Shown here: positions 14,600 through 22,144 of the stretch, piece after piece
Layout of the letters: the number at the start of each line of letters is the position of its first letter
Numbering within the stretch: position 1 is the stretch's first letter
Source: Terriglobia bacterium
GTDB lineage: Bacteria; Acidobacteriota; Terriglobia; Bryobacterales; Bryobacteraceae
DNA length: 57,348 bases
Reading direction: 5' to 3'
NCBI GenBank assembly: GCA_025363475.1
Contig: JANYDS010000014.1
Location: 1-57,348, forward strand
Notes under the pieces: model-generated
Seen by the model: the letters and a program-made list of their open reading frames with translations, nothing else
Told to the model about the DNA's origin: nothing
Databases searched by the model: none
Translations under genes and position numbers: made by a program

Positions 14600-17500
14600 A
14601 TGCAAACTTTTTTTCGTTCCATCCTCATTGTTCTCATCGCGATATCCAGTCTGCCTCTTGCGCCTCTGGTTCAAGCGCAGGGCCCGGCATCAATCCGCGG
14701 CATTGTGACCGATCCGTCTAATTCACTGGTGCCGGGCGCTACTGTCATCGTGATGGGCAATGGCGTGACGCGGACAGGAAAGTCAGATGGTCAGGGCCGC
14801 TATTCCGTGGCCAATGTTCCCGCCGGCACATATAGTGTTCGGGCCGATGCCCCTGGTTTCGTTACCTACACCAAAACGGACTTCAGTGTTTCGACCGGGC
14901 AGGCATCCTCGCTCGATATTGCTCTGCAAATCGCGACTGAGGCGCAGGAAGTGCTGGTGAATGATCAGGCTGCGAGCGCACTTTCAACGGATTCTTCCAA
15001 CAACGTAGGGGCGATCGTGCTCAAAGCCTCTGATCTGGACGCACTTTCGGATGATCCTGACGATCTGGCCGCTGATCTGGCTGCGCTGGCCGGACCCTCA
15101 TCGGGACCGAATGGTGCCCAGTTTTTTGTTGACGGCTTCAGCGGAGGTCAGTTGCCACCGAAGAGTTCGATTCGCGAAATCCGCGTGAACTCGAATCCAT
15201 TTTCGGCAGAGTTTGACCGGCCTGGCTTCGGCCGGGTGGAAATTCTGACGCGGCCCGGGACAGACAGTTACCACGGCTCGGCGTTTTTCAACTTTGGAGA
15301 CCGCGTTTTCAACAGCCGCAACCCCTTCCTTCAGACAGAACAGCCGAGTTACCGGTCGAAATTTTTCACTGCCAATTTCGGAGGGCCGCTGAATAAGAAA
15401 TCGTCGTTCTTCCTCGATTTCAACAAACGCAATATTGATGAAAATGCGCTGATTAACGCTATCGGACTGGACGCCGGTCTGAACAGGATTACGATCAGCG
15501 AAGCGGTGCTGACGCCGAATACTGAGTGGCAGATTGCGCCTCGTCTCGATTACGCACTGAACCAGAACAACACACTGGTGATGCGATACACGCACCAGAA
15601 CAATTCCAATGTGGGCGGAGTGGGCGGCTTTGCCCTCACTACCCAGCAGACCAAATCCGAGAGTTCAAACAACACCGTACAAATCACGGAAACGGCGATT
15701 CTTGGAACCATCGCCGTCAACGAAATGAGCTTTCAGTTCCGCGATAACAAGAATCTTCAGACTGCCCTGGGAAGTTCGAAAACACCGGGCATCGACGTTA
15801 GCGGGTCTTTCAATTCCGGCGGTGCTCCCTACTCGCAGAACCACAACAACACGCGGGGCTACGAACTGCGCGATTTCGTGACGCTGGCCAAGGGTCAGCA
15901 CGCGCTTAAGTTTGGGTTCCGGGCACGGCAATCGAGCCAGTCGAACCTCTCCACTTCGAACTTCAACGGATCCTACTCGTTCAGCGCCCCCAACACGGCT
16001 AATGGCGTGCCCCAGTGTCTGGCAGGCATTACAAACCCGACCTCACTCGATCTGTACCGCCAGACCCAGATTTTGCTTTCTCAAAATGTACCCATCGCTG
16101 CGGTTCTGGCCCAGGGCTGCGGCCCCACTCAACTGACTCTGAACCAGGGCACGGCTCTGCAGGATGTCGATCAGTTCGACCTGGGACTCTACATCCAGGA
16201 CGACTGGCGGATCAAACCGAACTTTACCGTAAACACAGGCTTGCGCTATGAAGGCCAGAGCAATATCGGCGACCACCTTGACATGGCGCCCCGCATTGGC
16301 TTCGCGTGGGCACCCGCGGGCAAAAACCATAAACCCTCGAAATCGGTCATCCGGGGCGGCTATGGCATCTTCTTCGACCGTTTTTCGGAAGGCAATACGC
16401 TGAATACGCTGCGTTTCAACGGTGTCTCCCAGCAGAACTACAATATTTCCACTACGAACAGCGGTTCAGCTGCTGCCCTTGCGTATTACGCGCTGACGCC
16501 GGGCGCTGCACCCTCGCTGCCTCCGGTTGCCCTGCTTGCCCTCCAGAACCAGGCCATTTATCGTACGGACTCTGCCTATCAGGCCCCGTGGTCTTCACAG
16601 ATTGCGCTGGGCATTGACCGCCAGTTGCCCAAGCGCACGCAGGCATCTATCAATTTCGTAAATACACGGGGCGTACACGCCAACCGCATGCGCAATATCA
16701 ATGCGCCGTTCAGTGGAATCCGGCCCTTCACCGGGCTGGGCGATTTGTATCAGTACGAATCGAGTGGCATTTTTAAACAGACGCAAATTTCCATTAACGT
16801 CAACTCGCGCATCAATTCGCATTTCAGCATGCAGGGAGCTTATACCTATGGGCGGGCTCACAGCAACGCCAATGGTTTCCCCATGGATCAGTACAACGCC
16901 AACGCGGATTGGGGCCGGGCGAATTTCGATACGCGGCATCGCGCCATCATCACGGGCAACATCGGCCTGCCGTTCAAGATCAGCGCCAATCCATTTATCG
17001 CGATGAGTTCCGGTGCGCCGTTTAACATCACCAGCGGTCAGCAGTTCAATGGCGACGGAATCTACAATGCGCGCCCTGCGTTTTCCACGGCAGCCACACC
17101 TGTTACCAGCCTTCGCGTTACCCCTTTCGGATCGTTTGATCTCAATCCGGCAGTGGGCGCCGCACGCATCCCTTACAACTACGGCGAAGGCCCCGGGCAA
17201 TTTTCCATCAACATGCGGTTGAACCGCACCTGGGGCTGGGGCGAACGCAAAGGCGCGGCTGCTGCGCGGGCGGCGGCGGGCGGCGGGAATGGCGGCGGCC
17301 CTGGCGGCCCTCCTGGTGGCGGTTTTGGCGGAGGACGTCCGGGTGGTGACAGAGGCGGCGGCGGCGGCAGAGGCGGTGGTGGATTTGGCGGATTTGGGGG
17401 GGGCAGCACCAATAAGCGCTACAACGTGACTGCTACCATCTCATCCCGTAATCTGTTTAACCACACAAATCCGGGCCAGCCTTCGGGCAACCTGCTCTCG

Positions 17501-17620
17501 CCATATTTCGGGCAATCGACCAGCCTCTCGAACGGCGGTGGCGGGTTCGGTGGGCAGGGCGGCGGTAATGGTGCCGCAGGGAATCGCCGGATTGAATTCC
17601 AGGTGCGTTTCTCGTTCTAA
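14600..17620 (+). CDS. TonB-type outer-membrane receptor with N-terminal carboxypeptidase-regulatory domain and glycine-rich insert
   Basis: The 1006-residue protein starts at the ATG at 14600 with a signal peptide (MQTFFRSILIVLIAIS, cleavage near LVQAQ). Residues 30-115 form a CarboxypepD_reg-like beta-sandwich (IRGIVTDPSNSLVPGATV, GQGRYSVANVPAGTYSVRA). A plug-like region follows (FFVDGFSGGQLPPKSSIREIRVNSNPFSAEFDRPGFGRVEI), then a long beta-barrel ending in an aromatic FQVRFSF terminus, the usual barrel-insertion signal. Around residues 885-935, just before the last strands, there is a low-complexity Gly/Arg stretch encoded by GGC-rich DNA with a G8 run at 17396-17403. No ligand can be assigned. 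Homologues are the Oar-like receptors numerous in Acidobacteriota. Confidence 0.88.
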   Translation: MQTFFRSILIVLIAISSLPLAPLVQAQGPASIRGIVTDPSNSLVPGATVIVMGNGVTRTGKSDGQGRYSVANVPAGTYSVRADAPGFVTYTKTDFSVSTGQASSLDIALQIATEAQEVLVNDQAASALSTDSSNNVGAIVLKASDLDALSDDPDDLAADLAALAGPSSGPNGAQFFVDGFSGGQLPPKSSIREIRVNSNPFSAEFDRPGFGRVEILTRPGTDSYHGSAFFNFGDRVFNSRNPFLQTEQPSYRSKFFTANFGGPLNKKSSFFLDFNKRNIDENALINAIGLDAGLNRITISEAVLTPNTEWQIAPRLDYALNQNNTLVMRYTHQNNSNVGGVGGFALTTQQTKSESSNNTVQITETAILGTIAVNEMSFQFRDNKNLQTALGSSKTPGIDVSGSFNSGGAPYSQNHNNTRGYELRDFVTLAKGQHALKFGFRARQSSQSNLSTSNFNGSYSFSAPNTANGVPQCLAGITNPTSLDLYRQTQILLSQNVPIAAVLAQGCGPTQLTLNQGTALQDVDQFDLGLYIQDDWRIKPNFTVNTGLRYEGQSNIGDHLDMAPRIGFAWAPAGKNHKPSKSVIRGGYGIFFDRFSEGNTLNTLRFNGVSQQNYNISTTNSGSAAALAYYALTPGAAPSLPPVALLALQNQAIYRTDSAYQAPWSSQIALGIDRQLPKRTQASINFVNTRGVHANRMRNINAPFSGIRPFTGLGDLYQYESSGIFKQTQISINVNSRINSHFSMQGAYTYGRAHSNANGFPMDQYNANADWGRANFDTRHRAIITGNIGLPFKISANPFIAMSSGAPFNITSGQQFNGDGIYNARPAFSTAATPVTSLRVTPFGSFDLNPAVGAARIPYNYGEGPGQFSINMRLNRTWGWGERKGAAAARAAAGGGNGGGPGGPPGGGFGGGRPGGDRGGGGGRGGGGFGGFGGGSTNKRYNVTATISSRNLFNHTNPGQPSGNLLSPYFGQSTSLSNGGGGFGGQGGGNGAAGNRRIEFQVRFSF

Positions 17621-17831
17621 GGGCTTGTCACGAAATAACCATGGCAGACTCGGTTGCCGAAGCTTGTGGCGCAGCACTCTGCGTGCCGTGTCGAGACTCA
17701 TCTCGCCACCCACTGCTCCGACCCAAGACACGTTTGAAACTAGAGGCCCTACCCGCGGAGCCGCTTCAAGCTGCCAAGCTCGAATGCGGATGACGTCGGC
17801 GATAAACCGCGATAGGCCAACCGGAACCGGA
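17621..17831. other. Intergenic stretch between convergent genes, no gene recognised
   Basis: These 211 bp separate the receptor stop from the stop of the convergent secreted-protein gene. Minus-strand reading frames run through it but continue into the receptor gene antisense. No convincing protein motif, RNA gene or strong terminator hairpin was seen. Confidence 0.4.
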
Positions 17832-18365
17832 CTAATTTTTCTTCTCTCCGCTCCATTCAAGGTACGACCTGAATGCGGTCTGGCCGGGCATCCGCATCTG
17901 GAACTTGCCATACATAGTGGACGCTTTCCGCTCATAGGTGAGCCGGTACTGAGGTCCGGATAGCGACGCGCTCGATTGAAAAATCGCAGTGCCGGGGGCC
18001 GGAGTAGTCACGTCGTAGTAAATGACATGTCCTTCATTGTCGAAATAGACCGCTTTGCAGGAAGGCCCGGGCAGGTTCGGATACACGTACAAAAGATCGC
18101 CATGCTCGCAATTGAAACCGGCCGTCCCGGCGCATTCTGAGCTACTACTATGTCGAGCCAGAACATGCCCCTTCAACTCCGTTTGAAAAGACCAGGCACC
18201 AACGCTGTCAGCCCCGGCATTCCCTCCCTGCGTCCTGGCATCCCACGTACCAAAGAGAAACTTCAATGGTTCCCAAAGAGTATCGGCAGGTGCCGGACCC
18301 GAAGCGTTCTGCGCCAGCAGGCTCCCGGCAAGTAATAAAACCACACCCGCGCGATGTCTGATCAA
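17832..18365 (-). CDS. Secreted protein, possible DUF1579/lipocalin-like fold
   Basis: This is a 177-residue protein of unknown function. It has a signal peptide (IRHRAGVVLLLAGSLLAQ) and a FLFGTWDART segment followed by alternating beta-strands (YYDVTTPAPGTAIFQSS, YRLTYERKASTMYGKFQM). That recalls the DUF1579/nitrobindin-type small beta-barrels that open with an L.FLxGTW motif; this assignment is tentative. The start is TTG at 18365, which keeps the basic n-region, and lies 12 bp after the stop of the PQQ dehydrogenase gene, so the two are probably co-transcribed. A GTG at 18341 would remove the charged n-region. Confidence 0.6.
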   Translation of the reverse strand: MIRHRAGVVLLLAGSLLAQNASGPAPADTLWEPLKFLFGTWDARTQGGNAGADSVGAWSFQTELKGHVLARHSSSSECAGTAGFNCEHGDLLYVYPNLPGPSCKAVYFDNEGHVIYYDVTTPAPGTAIFQSSASLSGPQYRLTYERKASTMYGKFQMRMPGQTAFRSYLEWSGEKKN

Positions 18366-18377
18366 TTGACGCCCGCC

Positions 18378-20468
18378 TCAAGGAAGTTTGAACGCCAGAT
18401 ATTCGCCGGAATAGATTCCGCCGCTGATGGCAACCACCAGATACTGCTGGCCGTTCAAACTATAAGTCATCGGCGACCCCGTCTGCGGAGCGGGCATCCA
18501 AACAGCCCCCAGTTCCTTGCCGTTAGCTTTGTCGTAAGCCCGCAGCATCGCGCCACGCGGATGCGAGCCAGGCGATGTCACCTGCGTATCCCCCTGAATC
18601 ACCAGCGTCTTGGTAACCAGCGTGCCGGTGTCATATCCAGCCTGACCCGTATTTGGGATCGTTAGTCCTTTGAGTGCCGGGTGGTTGCGGATGAAATCAG
18701 GAGTCTCCCCATTCGGCACCTGCCACACCAACTCACCGCGATCCATATTGATCGCCGCAATGGTGCCGTAAGGAGGCTTCAAAACAGGCAATCCTTGAAT
18801 ATTGAAAGGAGGCCCCAGCACGCTCACGGCAGCCGTAGTTCCAGCGCGACCCGGACCCGCTGCATTGCGGGGAGTGGACGGTGTGAGGTCAGCGCCTGAG
18901 CCTTCGCTCGCGCCACGGGCGGACGGACGAAATTCCGTTCCTGCGCGGCCCAGAACAAAATCCATATCGGTGTAAGTTCTGTCAGCTGGTTTGATCAGCC
19001 CGAGGGGCGTGATCGTGTTTTGGGAGTAGGCGTAAACGGTATGTGTTTCGGGGTCATACGCGGCCCCCGGCCAGTTAGTCCCGCCTGCCGGAGAGGGCAA
19101 CACCAGAGTCGCAATCGGACCACCAGCCTTACTCTCCACGGGCGGCGTATAAATAGGACCAAGCTGATATTGCGATACCAGCTTTTCGGCCTGCGCGCGC
19201 ATATCGGGTGTGAAATCAATCAGGTCGTTAATCGTCACGCCCTGCCGTGCATAGGCGGGCGGTTTGGTCGGTATCGGCTGAGTGGGTGAATACCACTCGC
19301 CAGGAACATTGCCCTGCGGTACCGGGCGCTCTTCAATGGGCCACACCGGTTTGCCTGTAATGCGGTCAAATACAAAAAGAAAATTCTGCTTTGTCGGCTG
19401 GATGACAGCCTTCACAATTTTGCCATCCACATTGAGGTCAGCCAGCATCGGTGCCGAGGAAATATCGTAATCCCAGATGGGATGGTGCACCAGCTGAAAA
19501 TGCCACTTTCTCTGTCCCGTCTTCAGGTCCACACAGACCAGGGTTTCCGAGAACAAATTGTTGCCCGGGCGCTGTCCGCCGTAGTAGTCGGACGAGGGGG
19601 TTTCCACCGGCAAATAGACAAGCCCGGCCTGCTCATCAACAGCGATCTGAGTCCACACGCCGGTGTTGCCATTGGTGGCCCATGATTCCTTCAACCACGT
19701 ATCGTTGCCGAATTCCGAAGGACGCGGAATCGTATTAAACTGCCAGAGCTTCTTCCCTGTACGCACATCGAAGGCCAGCACCAGACCCTTCGTATTGTTG
19801 TGCGTCTTCGGCGCATTGCCTTCGCGGAAAGAGGACCCCACAATCACCACACCGCTGCTGGTTACCGCCGGCGTAGAATGCAGGCCAATCTCGCCCGATT
19901 CCAAGTCGATGTGCTGGCCGGTTCCATAGACTGCGTACTGCTTCAAATCGACCAGGCCACTGCTACCGAAGCCTTTGACCGGCGCGCCTGTCTTCGCATC
20001 GAGGCACACCAGACGGTAGCCCGTTGTTACATAAATAATCCGGTCATCGCCTTTGCCGTCAGTCCAGTAAGACAAGCCGCGGCCCGATAACTGTCTCGCC
20101 GATGCGGCTGCGCGGGTCCCTTCACGTTCGGCATGCGTCCAAAGCAATTCGCCAGTGGCCGCGTCGAGCGCCACTACAGCGCGGCGTGTACCCGCAACCG
20201 CGTACAACACGCCCTTCACCATGAGCGGCGTCCCTTCGAGTTTGAACTCCGGACGCGACCCGAAGCTGTCGGTCTTGAAACGCCATGCCACTTCGAGCTT
20301 GCTAAAGTTCGTCCCGTTGATTTGAGCGAGTGGTGAGTAGCGGTAGTTACTGAGGTCGCCCGCGTAAGCCGGCCACTCTCCATTGGCGGTTCCGGATTGT
20401 CCGTGCGCGGCGCGTAAACACAGCGTGATGGATGCCAGTGTCAGGATGAATATTCTGTTTCGTTGCAT
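18378..20468 (-). CDS. Exported PQQ-dependent dehydrogenase (quinoprotein beta-propeller)
   Basis: This is a 696-residue periplasmic quinoprotein. The ATG at 20468 opens a signal peptide (MQRNRIFILTLASITLCLRAAHGQ). Then WPAYAGDLSNYRYSPLAQIN and repeated tryptophan-docking blades follow (GELLWTHAERE, GKKLWQFNTIP, GQRKWHFQLVHHPIWDYD, GKPVWPIEERP, RGELVWQVPNGE). These typify PQQ alcohol/sugar dehydrogenases. No adjacent Cys pair is present, so it lacks the vicinal disulfide of methanol dehydrogenases and is closer to the membrane glucose/quinate group, but without that group's N-terminal membrane helices. Substrate unknown. It is divergent from the PAP2 gene over 88 bp and probably heads a two-gene unit with the secreted protein at 17832-18365. 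Confidence 0.85.
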   Translation of the reverse strand: MQRNRIFILTLASITLCLRAAHGQSGTANGEWPAYAGDLSNYRYSPLAQINGTNFSKLEVAWRFKTDSFGSRPEFKLEGTPLMVKGVLYAVAGTRRAVVALDAATGELLWTHAEREGTRAAASARQLSGRGLSYWTDGKGDDRIIYVTTGYRLVCLDAKTGAPVKGFGSSGLVDLKQYAVYGTGQHIDLESGEIGLHSTPAVTSSGVVIVGSSFREGNAPKTHNNTKGLVLAFDVRTGKKLWQFNTIPRPSEFGNDTWLKESWATNGNTGVWTQIAVDEQAGLVYLPVETPSSDYYGGQRPGNNLFSETLVCVDLKTGQRKWHFQLVHHPIWDYDISSAPMLADLNVDGKIVKAVIQPTKQNFLFVFDRITGKPVWPIEERPVPQGNVPGEWYSPTQPIPTKPPAYARQGVTINDLIDFTPDMRAQAEKLVSQYQLGPIYTPPVESKAGGPIATLVLPSPAGGTNWPGAAYDPETHTVYAYSQNTITPLGLIKPADRTYTDMDFVLGRAGTEFRPSARGASEGSGADLTPSTPRNAAGPGRAGTTAAVSVLGPPFNIQGLPVLKPPYGTIAAINMDRGELVWQVPNGETPDFIRNHPALKGLTIPNTGQAGYDTGTLVTKTLVIQGDTQVTSPGSHPRGAMLRAYDKANGKELGAVWMPAPQTGSPMTYSLNGQQYLVVAISGGIYSGEYLAFKLP

Positions 20469-20556
20469 GGGTTGTCGGACGCCGAGTTTATTACAGCCAG
20501 GCCGCCAAAACAAGCCGGGGGGCCGGACTGGTCCTAAACGTGCTCCCGTAAATTTA

Positions 20557-21402
20557 ATGCTGCGACGCGCCCGCCCACCACTCACCGCCTTACTGCTGAT
20601 TACCTCCGCATTCTCCGGAGCAGCCGCCGCGCAGGATCAGCGGGACGAAATCTATTACCCCGGCGATACGGAAAATGTCCGGCCTCTGGTCAGCAAGCTC
20701 GCCAAAAACATATGGCTGGACCAAAAAACTATCTGGACCAGTCCCCTTCATATGGACCGCAGCGACGCAATCAAGTGGGTGGGCTTCGGCGCTCTTACCG
20801 CTGGCTTGATCGTCACTGACCGCCGGACCGCACACTTTCTGGAGAACAGTGCCGGACAGGTCTCCCTGGGCAACAATGTCTCCCGCGCAGGAGCGGTTTA
20901 TACGGTGTTGCCTGTAATGTCGGGCTTCTATCTCTATGGAGTCCTCGCGGACAATCAGAAGGCCAGTGAAACGGGCGTGCTTGGTGCCGAAGCGTTGTTG
21001 GATGGCCTGATTGTGGCTGAGGTGCTCAAGGTCGCAGGAGGCCGCAACCGCCCGAACGCGCCAGACCATCCTGGTGATTTTTTTAAAGGCGGCAACAGTT
21101 TCCCTTCGGGCCATTCCATTGAAGCGTGGGCTATGGCTTCGGTTGTCGCGCACGAATATCGGAACAAGAAATTTGTCCCTTTCCTCGCTTACGGATTGGC
21201 CACAGTTGTGAGCACCGCAAGACTCGGGGCCCAGCAGCATTACGCGTCTGATCTGCTGGCGGGCGGGGCGATCGGTTACTTCATTGGGCGGTACGTTGTG
21301 AAGACACACGAGGCTCATGCGGAACACCATCACGGAATGGTTTTCCCGATCGCGCAACCATCCACACGAACCTATGGTCTGGCTGTCAACTTCGGGAACT
21401 GA
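20557..21402 (+). CDS. Exported PAP2-family phosphatase
   Basis: This 281-residue protein belongs to the type-2 phosphatidic acid phosphatase superfamily, acting on lipid phosphates or undecaprenyl pyrophosphate-like substrates at the membrane or periplasm. The three signatures are present: KVAGGRNRP (motif C1, Lys-x6-Arg-Pro), SFPSGHS (C2, His), and ARLGAQQHYASDLLAGG (C3, Arg and His-x3-Asp). An N-terminal signal (ARPPLTALLLITSAFSGAAAAQ) precedes a 60-residue charged segment. The ATG at 20557 is chosen; the upstream in-frame extension lies antisense to the PQQ gene. It diverges from that gene, so the 88-bp gap must hold promoters for both. Confidence 0.85.
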   Translation: MLRRARPPLTALLLITSAFSGAAAAQDQRDEIYYPGDTENVRPLVSKLAKNIWLDQKTIWTSPLHMDRSDAIKWVGFGALTAGLIVTDRRTAHFLENSAGQVSLGNNVSRAGAVYTVLPVMSGFYLYGVLADNQKASETGVLGAEALLDGLIVAEVLKVAGGRNRPNAPDHPGDFFKGGNSFPSGHSIEAWAMASVVAHEYRNKKFVPFLAYGLATVVSTARLGAQQHYASDLLAGGAIGYFIGRYVVKTHEAHAEHHHGMVFPIAQPSTRTYGLAVNFGN

Positions 21403-21447
21403 CCGACTGATGGCCACCAGATTGCTTATTCACCCTTGAGGCAACAA

Positions 21448-22092
21448 ATGAAAATCCAATCACTCGGTATTCTGGCGTTCTGTATTCCACTGGCAGGCGT
21501 AGCATGGGGAGACACGCTGGTTCTGCGAAACGGCGCACACATGGCTGGCCAATTCGTGTCTGCGCAGAACGGCAATATCGTGTTCACAATACAGGGCCAG
21601 CGCAATCGGCGCTTCAACGTCAATGAAGTCGCAAGAATTGAATTCAATCGCGCCGGCGAAACAGGCGACCGGTTCAATTCCGATTCCTACGGCGACGATC
21701 AGCACGCACAGTATGACGGTTACCGCAACCGTCCTGACTATCGGGACCAGCCCCAGGCCAGCGCAATTGATTCAAAGTATCAGGATATGTCCAAGGCTGG
21801 CCTTGGAATGGGCCAGCCCATCGCGGCAGAACAGGTGAGCGCTGATGGCGAGGGCCGGTACCGGGTGTATCAGAACAGCACCCTGTATTGGAGCCCCAAT
21901 TCCGGCGCGCATGAAGTGCATGGCGGAATCAGAGAGCAATACATTCGCCTGGGTGCGGAAAACAGCCGGCTGGGTTACCCTCTGTCAGACGAAGTACCCG
22001 CACAGGATGGGTCTGGCCGTACGAATCGCTTTGAGCACGGGTCTATTTATTGGAGTCCGCGGACCGGCGCGCGCGTAGACTACACCCGTTAG
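21448..22092 (+). CDS. Secreted LGFP-repeat protein
   Basis: The 214-residue protein starts at the ATG at 21448 behind GAGGCAACAA. A signal peptide (MKIQSLGILAFCIPLAGVAWG) is followed by a small beta domain (TLVLRNGAHMAGQF, GNIVFTIQGQRNRRFNVNEVARIEF) that resembles domains of exported proteins with 'make non-coding' style annotations. A hydrophilic linker rich in Asp, Tyr and Arg follows. The last 80 residues hold two LGFP-type repeats (YQNSTLYWSPNSGAHEVHG, LGYPLSDEVPAQDGSGRTNR, FEHGSIYWSPRTGAR). In other bacteria these repeats anchor proteins to cell-wall glycans. The role here is unknown. Confidence 0.7.
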   Translation: MKIQSLGILAFCIPLAGVAWGDTLVLRNGAHMAGQFVSAQNGNIVFTIQGQRNRRFNVNEVARIEFNRAGETGDRFNSDSYGDDQHAQYDGYRNRPDYRDQPQASAIDSKYQDMSKAGLGMGQPIAAEQVSADGEGRYRVYQNSTLYWSPNSGAHEVHGGIREQYIRLGAENSRLGYPLSDEVPAQDGSGRTNRFEHGSIYWSPRTGARVDYTR

Positions 22093-22144
22093 TGAAACCG
22101 GCTGTTCGCCGAATCTGCGCAGGTGTTGATTACCATAAAACATT

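Noticed and set aside
17441-17935. Minus-strand frame spanning the receptor end and the 211-bp gap
   Set aside because: Half of it is antisense to the receptor, and the remaining part shows no clear domain; insufficient for a gene call.
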